Source: Clostridium lacusfryxellense | GTDB lineage: Bacteria > Bacillota > Clostridia > Clostridiales > Clostridiaceae | Assembly (NCBI RefSeq): GCF_018861735.1 | Contig: NZ_JAHLEB010000007.1 | Coordinates: 1 to 64,000 of the forward strand | Direction of reading: 5' to 3' | Length of the DNA stretch: 64,000 nt | Shown here: positions 19,113 through 25,837 of the stretch, piece by piece | Numbering within the stretch: position 1 is the stretch's first letter | Layout: the number at the start of each line of letters is the position of its first letter | Made by a program: the position numbers and the translations under genes | The notes under the pieces: model-generated | The model's database searches: none | Told to the model about the DNA's origin: nothing | What the model saw: the letters and a program-made list of their open reading frames with translations, nothing else

Positions 19113-19156
19113 TTTTGTCACCTACCTGTATAATATTTCGTATCATTAATGTCAAT

Positions 19157-19516
19157 TTAGCTATTAGGGTTACATTTTTTTTTAAACATTTCCGCGTATT
19201 CATCACCTTTTTGAAGGTTTTCTAAATCACGTTGCAGCGTTAAGTGATTTTCTGAATTAAATATTATTTTCTCGAGTATCTCTTTAAGAAGAGTATTATC
19301 GTTGTCAATGTAATAGTATATAAATTGTTCTTGTCTTTCATCCTTTACAAAACCCATATCCCGAAGCTTACCTAGGTGCTTTGAGATTTTCGGTTGTGGT
19401 TCCTCTAATATTCCTTGAATCTGGCATACACATAGTTTTTTATGATATAGCAAGACTAATATTCTAAGTCTTGTTTCATCAGATAGTACTTTAAATAAAT
19501 TCGTAAGTTTTTCCAT
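19157..19516 (-). CDS. ArsR/SmtB-family metalloregulator
   Basis: 119 residues from the ATG at 19516; a GTG at 19525 is possible. Winged helix with KVLSDETRLRILVLL and the metal motif LCVCQI on the recognition helix region, the Cys-x-Cys of classic ArsR As(III)/Sb(III) sensors. An additional Cys is near the C-terminus (KKKCNPNS). It heads an operon with the DUF318 permease and thioredoxin-like gene. An exact palindrome just upstream is the likely operator, giving self-repression relieved by metalloid. Confidence 0.92.
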   Translation of the reverse strand: MEKLTNLFKVLSDETRLRILVLLYHKKLCVCQIQGILEEPQPKISKHLGKLRDMGFVKDERQEQFIYYYIDNDNTLLKEILEKIIFNSENHLTLQRDLENLQKGDEYAEMFKKKCNPNS

Positions 19517-19546
19517 TATTTTCACATCCTTTGAGTTAAATTAAAT

Positions 19547-19590
19547 AATACTATACTTATATACGCATGTGGGTATATAAGTATAGTATT
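19547..19590 (-). promoter_or_regulatory. ArsR operator: 18-bp perfect inverted repeat
   Basis: Arms 19547-19564 and 19573-19590 are exact reverse complements (AATACTATACTTATATAC and its complement) with an 8-base spacer, 30 bases before the arsR start. TATACT within the repeat can serve as the -10 box. ArsR proteins bind AT-rich dyads overlapping the promoter. Confidence 0.75.
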
Positions 19591-19663
19591 CCTTAGCAGA
19601 GCATTTGTCAACTATTTATTAACTGATTTTAATTTCAAGTATAAATCTATATTTTTGTATTAG

Positions 19664-20707
19664 TTATTTAATCTGTTCTAATCCTTTTTCCTTTAAAACT
19701 TTATTTAATATAGTTAGATTAAATAAATCCTTGGTGTCAGGATCTGATTTTAAGAAACCTTCGTTAACTGAAGATTTAACAAATTCAAGTACCGAATCAT
19801 TTTCGGGATCATTTGTAACTGTTAGTCTTGCAAATGCAGCATCTAAAACATCTTTCGCTATTGATTTCTTAGTTAACTCTGTAATTTGTTTATTTACTAT
19901 TTCTTTAGCTTTATCTGGGTTTTTATTAATATACTCTGTTACCTCTACATGGTTTTTTATGAAATTTTCAACTATTTCAGGATGATCTTTCTGAAATTCA
20001 GCTCTAACAACTACCACAGCGGTAGTATATTTTCCATCTCTAAATACTTCTTTGTAATCTAAAATAACATTTGCTCCAGCTTCTTTAATAAGTCTAGAAC
20101 CCCAAGGTTCTGGTACTAAAGCAGCATCAATTTCTCCTTTTTGGAGTAGGCTTAAAATATCTGCGTTAGCAGCTTGGCGTACCTCGACAGTCCCACCCTT
20201 AGTTTTATCTTTAAGTCCATTATCTGATAATATTTTTCTAAGTGTTAAATCTTGAGTGTTTCCGAACTGTGGAACTGCGATTTTCTTACCACTTAAATCT
20301 TTTAAATCCTTAATTACTACTCCTTTTTTAGATACAAATATTGCACCTGCGTCAGTTGCTCCAGCTATAATCTGAATATCACCTTTAGATTTAGCGTAGG
20401 CATTAATTGCTGGTCCGGGTCCTATATATCCGATATCAATAGCTCCTGCAAAAAGTGCCTCAACTTCTGCTGGGCCAGCGTTAAATAGTTTCCAGTCTAT
20501 TTTGTTCTCGGTTCCTATAGCCTTTTGAAAGCTTCCTTGATCCCTTACTACAAGGGCTTGTGAATGAGTTATATTTGGGAAATATCCAATTCTAACATTA
20601 ACGGCGTTACCTTCGGATTTTTTGGATGAGCATCCCGCTAACCCCCCAAGGACTGAAATACCTACTAACATTGCTAATGAAAATTTGAAAGCTTTTGAAT
20701 TTTTCAA
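19664..20707 (-). CDS. SsuA/TauA-like ABC substrate-binding lipoprotein (orphan)
   Basis: 347 residues. Signal peptide with lipobox GGLAGCSS, so a lipid-anchored binding protein. The body is a type II periplasmic-binding fold of the sulfonate/nitrate/taurine group (VRIGYFPNITHSQAL, ELFNAGPAEVEALFAG-type segment, IGPGPAINAYAKSK, ALVPEPWGSRL). It is highly similar along its length to the binding protein at 39108 but has no ATPase or permease beside it. It probably shares the 40-kb transporter, offering a second binding specificity for sulfate or a sulfonate. It has its own strong promoter. Confidence 0.9.
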   Translation of the reverse strand: MKNSKAFKFSLAMLVGISVLGGLAGCSSKKSEGNAVNVRIGYFPNITHSQALVVRDQGSFQKAIGTENKIDWKLFNAGPAEVEALFAGAIDIGYIGPGPAINAYAKSKGDIQIIAGATDAGAIFVSKKGVVIKDLKDLSGKKIAVPQFGNTQDLTLRKILSDNGLKDKTKGGTVEVRQAANADILSLLQKGEIDAALVPEPWGSRLIKEAGANVILDYKEVFRDGKYTTAVVVVRAEFQKDHPEIVENFIKNHVEVTEYINKNPDKAKEIVNKQITELTKKSIAKDVLDAAFARLTVTNDPENDSVLEFVKSSVNEGFLKSDPDTKDLFNLTILNKVLKEKGLEQIK

Positions 20708-20755
20708 TTTAAATCCCCCTTATTTTTGATATAGTTTGAAAGATATAATACAATT

Positions 20756-20773
20756 CCTATAAAATAAGTATGT
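20756..20773. promoter_or_regulatory. shared candidate operator of the two binding-protein genes (copy 1)
   Basis: CCTATAAAATAAGTATGT lies just downstream of the predicted promoter on the opposite strand sense. The 39108 gene carries CCTATAGGATAAGTATGT at the same relative place (38986-39003), 16 of 18 identical. A common sulfur-responsive regulator, for example of the Rrf2/CymR type, is inferred. Confidence 0.4.
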
Positions 20774-20797
20774 TTAGTTGTGTATGTAATGATTAAT

Positions 20798-20826
20798 ATA
20801 TTAATACTTAAATAAAAATATGTCAA
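20798..20826 (-). promoter_or_regulatory. promoter of orphan binding-protein gene
   Basis: Minus strand TTGACA (complement of 20821-20826), a 17-base spacer and TAATAT (complement of 20798-20803). Confidence 0.65.
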
Positions 20827-20929
20827 TAGACATTAAAATTTTTTTTAATTAAGGTAAACAATAACAATATGGAGCATATAATAAAATATAACTAATCCGA
20901 TATGAATACTAAAAGATACAATGAAAAAG

Positions 20930-21165
20930 GAAAGTAGTATGTAGCATAGGTTACAGAGAGGAAGTGTTGATGAAAGGCTTCTACCTAAATATATATGAAG
21001 TGCCCTTTGGAGTATGGACCCGAAATAATAGTAGGGGACTACGGGTTCGCCCGTTAAAGCGATAGAGCATTTAGTGCTTGGATTTAAGTGGGATTCTATA
21101 TTTAATTAGAGTGGGATCGCGAGGTTTATATAGCTTCGTCTCTAAAAAGAGATGAAGTTTTTTGA
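20930..21165 (+). ncRNA. T-box riboswitch leader, probably tRNA-Cys specific
   Basis: Stem I carries the AG-bulge ACAGAGAGG followed by the distal hairpin GAAG...CTTC. On its 3' side ATGAAG is followed by TGC at 21001-21003, the expected specifier position and a Cys codon. The T-box sequence AGAGTGGGATCGCG is at 21108-21121, a variant of AGGGTGGNACCGCG. An intrinsic terminator follows (21134-21163). The tRNA-contact base after TGG is G, compatible with the U73 discriminator of tRNA-Cys. The downstream genes make cysteine, agreeing with a Cys sensor. A weak promoter (TATAAT at 20877-20882) lies upstream. Confidence 0.88.
21134..21163 (+). terminator. T-box terminator hairpin
   Basis: CTTCGTCTCT (21134-21143) pairs with AGAGATGAAG (21148-21157) and is followed by six T. 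The alternative antiterminator uses the T-box sequence upstream. Confidence 0.85.
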
Positions 21166-21195
21166 CGTCAAAAATAAATAAATGGAGGCAATATT

Positions 21196-21840
21196 ATGAG
21201 TTCATTAGATTATTTTAACGAAATAGCAGAGAGTTGGAATGTAATAAGGAGTGAGTATTTTGAAGAAAGATTAAAGTACAAGGTATTATCAAAAACTAGT
21301 ATAAAAGATAAGGTAGTGGCTGACCTTGGATGTGGGACTGGATTTTTATCCTTGGCTCTAGCCCTTGATGCAAGTATTGTGTTTTGTATAGATCAATCAG
21401 TGAATATGCTTAAAGAATCAAGAAAATTAATGGAAAGTAAAAAATTCGACAATGTATATCCAATAAAGGCATCCATAGATAACTTGGTTTTATTTGATGA
21501 ATCTGTAGATGTTGTCTTTATTAATATGGCACTGCATCATGTAAAGGATGCTAAAAAAGCTATTGATGAGATGTTTAGAATAATTAAAAAGGATGGAACT
21601 TTAATAATTTCAGATGTTGAGGAGCACAATGGAGAGTGGGCAAGGGTAGAAATGTTTGATGAATGGTTAGGTTTTTCAAATGATCAGATTAAAGAGTGGT
21701 TAACAGATGCTGGGTTTAATAATGTTAGCATTGAGAACACAGATTTAAAATGTAAAGGGTATTCTAGTAAAGGTGAATTTACGGAGACTGGAATTTTCAT
21801 TGCAGTAGCAAATAAAGGAGGAATAAATTATGAAATTTAA
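21196..21840 (+). CDS. SAM-dependent methyltransferase, class I
   Basis: 214 residues. SAM-binding motif I is VADLGCGTGFLSL, acidic motif II CIDQSVNML, then VFINMALHHV and a Rossmann-type C-terminus. As first gene behind the T-box and overlapping mccB by 11 bases, it matches the position of YrrT in the Bacillus yrrT-mtnN-mccA-mccB operon, where the methyltransferase is thought to act in S-adenosylmethionine recycling. The substrate is unknown. No mtnN is present here. Confidence 0.85.
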   Translation: MSSLDYFNEIAESWNVIRSEYFEERLKYKVLSKTSIKDKVVADLGCGTGFLSLALALDASIVFCIDQSVNMLKESRKLMESKKFDNVYPIKASIDNLVLFDESVDVVFINMALHHVKDAKKAIDEMFRIIKKDGTLIISDVEEHNGEWARVEMFDEWLGFSNDQIKEWLTDAGFNNVSIENTDLKCKGYSSKGEFTETGIFIAVANKGGINYEI

Positions 21841-22969
21841 TTCATTACTAATACATGGAGGAGTTGATGGTGACGAGTTTACAGGGGCTGTTAACATTCC
21901 TATATATCAAACATCAACGTACAAGCAAGAAACTTTAGGAGTAACTAAAGGCTATGAGTATTCAAGAACTGGAAATCCTACAAGAGATGCTTTAGAAAAA
22001 CTAATTGCGCAGCTTGAGGGAGGAATTAGAGGATTTGCTTTTGCTTCGGGACTAGCAGGTATAACCGCAGTATTAACTCTATTTAAAGCAGGGGATAGAG
22101 TTTTAATATCTGATAATTTATATGGTGGAACATTTAGAGTACTAGACAAAATATTTAGCAATTTCGATATTAAATATTCAATTATAGATACCTCAGAATT
22201 AGAGCAGGTAAAAGATAATATTAAAGAGGATGTTAAAGCTATTTTTATAGAAACTCCTACAAATCCTCTAGCCGATATAACTGATATTAAAAAGGTATCG
22301 AATATAGCTAAGGAAAAAGGTATTTTAACAATTGTTGATAATACTTTTATGACGCCATATTTTCAAAGGCCGATTACGCTTGGTGCGGACATTGTTATCC
22401 ATAGTGGTACTAAATATTTAGGTGGACATAGTGACCTAGTAGCAGGACTTGTTGTTGTAAATGATGAAGCTATAGGAGAAAAACTTCATTTTATTCAAAA
22501 TTCTACTGGAGGAGTCCTTGGACCTTTTGATTCATTCCTTCTAATTAGAGGAATTAAGACAGTGGGGGTTAGAATGGATAGGCATAATAATAACGCAATA
22601 AAAATAGCCTTGTTTTTACAAAAGCGAGAAGAAGTTGAAAAAGTATATTATCCAGGACTTATTGATCACCCATCACATGAGGTTCATAAAGCACAAGCTT
22701 CTGGTTTTGGTGGTATGGTATCTTTTGTTATCAAAAAGGAATATGATTACAAAAAGTTTTTAGAATCATTAAAGATTATAACCCTGGCGGAGAGTCTAGG
22801 AGGCGTTGAATCCCTTATTTGCCATCCAGCTTCTATGACTCATGCTGCAATACCTAAAGAACTTAGAGATAAGGTAGGAATAAGTGATAATTTAGTAAGG
22901 TTATCAGTAGGGATTGAAGATGTTTCCGATATAGAAGAAGACCTAATTAATGCATTTAATTTTAAGTAG
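21830..22969 (+). CDS. mccB: Cystathionine gamma-lyase / related PLP enzyme
   Basis: 379 residues. PLP-dependent Cys/Met metabolism family: YEYSRTGNPTRDALEK, FAFASGLAGITAV, and the PLP lysine in VIHSGTKYLGGHSDL. In the reverse transsulfuration pathway it splits cystathionine into cysteine, 2-oxobutyrate and ammonia. Assignment as MccB rather than cystathionine beta-lyase or gamma-synthase rests on the partner mccA, the methyltransferase and the Cys-type T-box. GGAGGAATAAATT precedes the ATG, inside the previous gene's end. Confidence 0.88.
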   Translation: MKFNSLLIHGGVDGDEFTGAVNIPIYQTSTYKQETLGVTKGYEYSRTGNPTRDALEKLIAQLEGGIRGFAFASGLAGITAVLTLFKAGDRVLISDNLYGGTFRVLDKIFSNFDIKYSIIDTSELEQVKDNIKEDVKAIFIETPTNPLADITDIKKVSNIAKEKGILTIVDNTFMTPYFQRPITLGADIVIHSGTKYLGGHSDLVAGLVVVNDEAIGEKLHFIQNSTGGVLGPFDSFLLIRGIKTVGVRMDRHNNNAIKIALFLQKREEVEKVYYPGLIDHPSHEVHKAQASGFGGMVSFVIKKEYDYKKFLESLKIITLAESLGGVESLICHPASMTHAAIPKELRDKVGISDNLVRLSVGIEDVSDIEEDLINAFNFK

Positions 22970-22980
22970 AGGTGTTAGTA

Positions 22981-23892
22981 GTGAAATATATAAATAGTAT
23001 ATTAGAGAATATCGGAAATACACCACTTATAAAACTAAACAATTTAGGTATAAAAGATGGTGTAAATATCTTTGCAAAACTAGAGGGGGAGAACCCAGGT
23101 GGTAGCGTAAAGGATAGAGTGGGTATTTACATGATACAAGATGCAGAAAATAGGGGCATACTTAAGCAAGGATATACAATTGTTGAAGCAACCGCCGGAA
23201 ATACTGGTATAGGAGTGGCCCTTGCAGCTATAAATAAAGGTTACAATATAATATTAGTGGTTCCAGAAAAATTCTCTGTAGAAAAATTAACTTTGATGAT
23301 GGCATTAGGTGCAACAATTGTTAGCACACCTAGGAGCGACGGAATGCTTGGTGCAATTAATAAGGCAAAAGAGTTATTGAATGAAATACCTAATTCTATT
23401 TCACTTAAGCAATTTGAAAATAATGCCAATCCAAAAGCTCATTATGAAACCACAGGTCCAGAAATATATGATGCATTAGAAGGTGAGATTGATTACTTTC
23501 TTGCTGGAGCAGGAAGTGGTGGAACCTTTAGTGGGGTTATGAAATATTTGAGGGAAAAAAACAAAAATATAAAAGGTGTTTTAGTTGATCCTTATGGGTC
23601 AATTATCGGTGGAGGAGAAGAGCACTGTTATGATATTGAAGGAATAGGAAATAATTTCCTGCCGACTACGATGGATATGGATTTAGTTGAGAGTGTTATT
23701 AAGATTACTGATACACAAGCTAAAGAGATGGTAAAGCTAATTGCACTTAAAGAAGGATTAATTGTAGGGAGTTCTTCAGGGGCGGCAATAGCAGCTGCTT
23801 TAGAACTTTCCAAAACAATTGATCGCGGTAATATTGTTATAATATTACCAGATAGAGGCGATAGGTACTTTAGTAAAAATATTTTTGATTAA
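22981..23892 (+). CDS. mccA: Cysteine synthase family enzyme, probable cystathionine beta-synthase MccA
   Basis: 303 residues from the GTG at 22981, six bases after AGAGGTG. Beta-family PLP enzyme: IGNTPLIKL, PGGSVKDRVG with the PLP lysine, and AGAGSGGTFSG near the cofactor phosphate. The substrate loop reads EATAGNTGIG, as in MccA-like enzymes, instead of the TSGNTG usual in CysK. Together with MccB it would convert homocysteine and O-acetylserine or serine to cysteine. A CysK/CysM role using sulfide directly remains possible. Confidence 0.87.
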   Translation: MKYINSILENIGNTPLIKLNNLGIKDGVNIFAKLEGENPGGSVKDRVGIYMIQDAENRGILKQGYTIVEATAGNTGIGVALAAINKGYNIILVVPEKFSVEKLTLMMALGATIVSTPRSDGMLGAINKAKELLNEIPNSISLKQFENNANPKAHYETTGPEIYDALEGEIDYFLAGAGSGGTFSGVMKYLREKNKNIKGVLVDPYGSIIGGGEEHCYDIEGIGNNFLPTTMDMDLVESVIKITDTQAKEMVKLIALKEGLIVGSSSGAAIAAALELSKTIDRGNIVIILPDRGDRYFSKNIFD

Positions 23893-24350
23893 TAAATAGA
23901 TGTTATGGAAAAGTGACGGGTTCAGTATATAAATTGTCAAATAGTTTAAGTGATAAATTAAATTTAGTTGCAACGAATAGTAGCAGTGATTATAAAATTA
24001 TGGATAAAGTAAGTAAAATTTCACATGAATTAAAATAAAGTATATTAAGATTTAAAACACAAGAGTATGAAATACGTGCATTTACTAAACCGTGGATGCA
24101 CATTTTTCAATTAAAGACCTACTAAACCAATACGAACAATAAAAATTTATTGTGAAATAGAAGAAATAGTTTGAATTGTACACTTATTTGTATTAGAATG
24201 AACTATGTGAATATGGTTTAATTCAAAGTTCAATAAAAGCTCAAATTAGAAATTAAAGAATAAGGAACATTTTCAATTGAAAAAATATAGAGAGTTAACA
24301 GCAATTATTAAAAAAACAATAAGATTATTGAAACTATAGGAGGAATAAAT
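23893..24350 (+). other. 458-bp gap between mccA and the thiocarboxylate operon
   Basis: Contains a possible chemoreceptor remnant (23913-24038), a weak hairpin GTGCAT...ATGCAC (24076-24101) with ATTTTT after it that may end the mcc operon, and the leader of the next operon. No clear -35/-10 pair could be picked. Confidence 0.45.
23913..24038 (+). pseudogene. possible C-terminal remnant of a methyl-accepting chemotaxis protein
   Basis: Forty-one open codons with the amphipathic Ser/Asn/Leu/Lys pattern of a chemoreceptor tail (SVYKLSNSLSDKLNLVATNS, then DKVSKISHELK before the stop). No ribosome binding site or upstream receptor sequence exists. The frame is short, so chance cannot be excluded. 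Confidence 0.3.
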
Positions 24351-24566
24351 ATGAATATTAAAGTGAATGGTGAAGCAAAAGAAATTAAAGATGGTGTTAG
24401 TGTAACTGATATGTTGAAAATTGAGAATGTTGAAATGCCAGATATGGTGTCTGTTCAATTGAATGGTGAATTTGTGGAGAGAGAAAATTTTCCTAAAACT
24501 ATATTAAAAGAAAATGATGAAATAGAAGTTTTATACTTTATGGGAGGCGGAAGCTTTGGACTTTAA
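24351..24566 (+). CDS. hcyS: ThiS/MoaD-like sulfur carrier protein with tail after the glycines (HcyS-like)
   Basis: 71 residues behind TATAGGAGGAATAAAT. Beta-grasp carrier: MNIKVNGEAKEI at the start and VLYFMGGG near the end. Mature carriers end in Gly-Gly, which is adenylated and turned into a thiocarboxylate. Here residues 65-67 are GGG and four more follow (SFGL), so the tail must be removed first. The JAMM protease two genes downstream fits that job, as HcyD does for HcyS in Wolinella succinogenes methionine synthesis. The last codons also contain the ribosome binding site and TTG start of the next gene. ThiS of thiamine synthesis is excluded by context (no thiFGH). Confidence 0.85.
   Translation: MNIKVNGEAKEIKDGVSVTDMLKIENVEMPDMVSVQLNGEFVERENFPKTILKENDEIEVLYFMGGGSFGL
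24542..24558 (+). promoter_or_regulatory. ribosome binding site and TTG start of the E1 gene inside the carrier's C-terminal codons
   Basis: GGGAGG at 24542-24547 lies in the codons for the carrier's terminal glycines. Eight bases later TTG (24556-24558) begins the next gene, 11 bases before the carrier's stop is complete. No better in-frame start exists nearby. Confidence 0.8.
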
Positions 24567-25386
24567 TGAAGAGCGAATTGAAAGATATTCAAGACATATA
24601 TTATTAGAAGAGGTTGGAGTTGAAGGACAAGAAAAATTACTAGAATCGAAGGTGCTAATTATCGGAACCGGAGGCCTCGGAGCTCCTGCTGCTATGTATT
24701 TGGCTGCTGCAGGAATAGGAACAATAGGCCTTGTAGATGGAGATGTGGTAGATCTTTCAAATCTTCAAAGACAAATTATACACCAGACTAAAGATGTGGG
24801 TAAACTTAAAGTTGAATCAGGCAAAGATACTATAAATGAGCTTAATCCAGATGTAAATGTTATTACCTACAATGAATTTGCAACATCTGAGAATATATTA
24901 AGAATTATAAAAGATCAGGATTATGATTTTATAATAGATGGAACGGATAACTTTGCAGCAAAATTTCTAATAAATGATGCCTGCGTACTCGCTAAGAAAC
25001 CATTTTCTCATGCTGGTATTATTAGGTTCCAAGGTCAACTTACTACTTATATTCCAGGAAACAATACTCCTTGTTACAGATGTATATTCCAATCACCACC
25101 ACCAGAAGGTATGGTTCCAACATGCAGAGAGGCCGGCGTTTTAGGGGTAATGGGTGGAGTTGTTGGAACTCTTCAAGCAACTGAAGCTATTAAATATATA
25201 CTAGGACTTGGGCAAACACTAGCAGGATATTTATTAACTTATGATGGACTTAAGATGGAATTTAAGAAAATAAAAATAAATCATAATAAAAGATGTGGAG
25301 TTTGTGGAGATGCGCCAACTATAACTGAGCTTATAGATTATGCTAATCCATCGTGTGATTTAAAAACGGGAAAGTTAAACGGATGA
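24556..25386 (+). CDS. hcyF: E1-like carrier-activating enzyme, MoeB/ThiF family (HcyF-like)
   Basis: 276 residues, TTG start. The ATP-binding motif IIGTGGLGAPAAMYLAAAGIG, the R-finger-like NLQRQIIHQTKDVGK, the DGTDNFAAKFLINDAC region, and a catalytic-Cys segment (PTCREAGVLG) are present. Four zinc ligands occur as CYRC and CGVC. It adenylates the C-terminal glycine of the partner carrier so that sulfur can be added. It overlaps the carrier upstream by 11 bases and the protease downstream by 4, so the three are tightly coupled. Confidence 0.9.
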   Translation: MDFNEERIERYSRHILLEEVGVEGQEKLLESKVLIIGTGGLGAPAAMYLAAAGIGTIGLVDGDVVDLSNLQRQIIHQTKDVGKLKVESGKDTINELNPDVNVITYNEFATSENILRIIKDQDYDFIIDGTDNFAAKFLINDACVLAKKPFSHAGIIRFQGQLTTYIPGNNTPCYRCIFQSPPPEGMVPTCREAGVLGVMGGVVGTLQATEAIKYILGLGQTLAGYLLTYDGLKMEFKKIKINHNKRCGVCGDAPTITELIDYANPSCDLKTGKLNG

Positions 25387-25805
25387 TTAATATGATATAT
25401 ATAGAAGATTTAGAACTTCAAAGGATTATTGCGCAGGCAAAACATGAATTCCCAAATGAGTGTTGTGGATTTTTATCAGGAACTAAAAGTGGCGATACGA
25501 TTAATATAGAAAAAATATATCCACTTACAAATTTAGATAAAAGTAGTGAACACTTCTCAATGGATCCAAAAGAACAATTTAATACAATAAAAATTATAAG
25601 AGGGGAAGAGATGATATTTATTGGAAATTATCATTCTCATCCATATACTCCTTCAAGGCCATCTGAGGAAGATATAAGACTAGCCTATGACCCAAATATA
25701 ATTTATGGAATTTTATCACTTGAAAAAGAAGAACCAGTTTTTAATTTATTTAAGATAACTAAGGACGGGGTTCTTAAACTTGAATACCAAATTATTAATA
25801 AATAA
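25383..25805 (+). CDS. hcyD: JAMM/MPN+ metalloprotease processing the carrier (HcyD-like)
   Basis: 140 residues, ATG overlapping the previous stop (ATGA). The zinc protease motif is complete: Glu26 in ECCGF, His84-Ser-His86, seven residues, Ser94, two residues, Asp97. Such small bacterial JAMM enzymes either trim carrier tails (HcyD, QbsD) or release cysteine from a carrier (Mec). Given the four-residue tail on the neighbouring carrier, trimming is the likely role; release of a carrier-bound amino acid is the alternative. Confidence 0.88.
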   Translation: MINMIYIEDLELQRIIAQAKHEFPNECCGFLSGTKSGDTINIEKIYPLTNLDKSSEHFSMDPKEQFNTIKIIRGEEMIFIGNYHSHPYTPSRPSEEDIRLAYDPNIIYGILSLEKEEPVFNLFKITKDGVLKLEYQIINK

Positions 25806-25837
25806 ATTCTAATAAGTATAAAGGGGAGCGATTAGGG

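Noticed and set aside
24351-24566. Thiamine ThiS or molybdopterin MoaD
   Set aside because: No thiazole or molybdopterin genes nearby, and the protein does not end in Gly-Gly; the JAMM protease and metY context fits an Hcy-type carrier.
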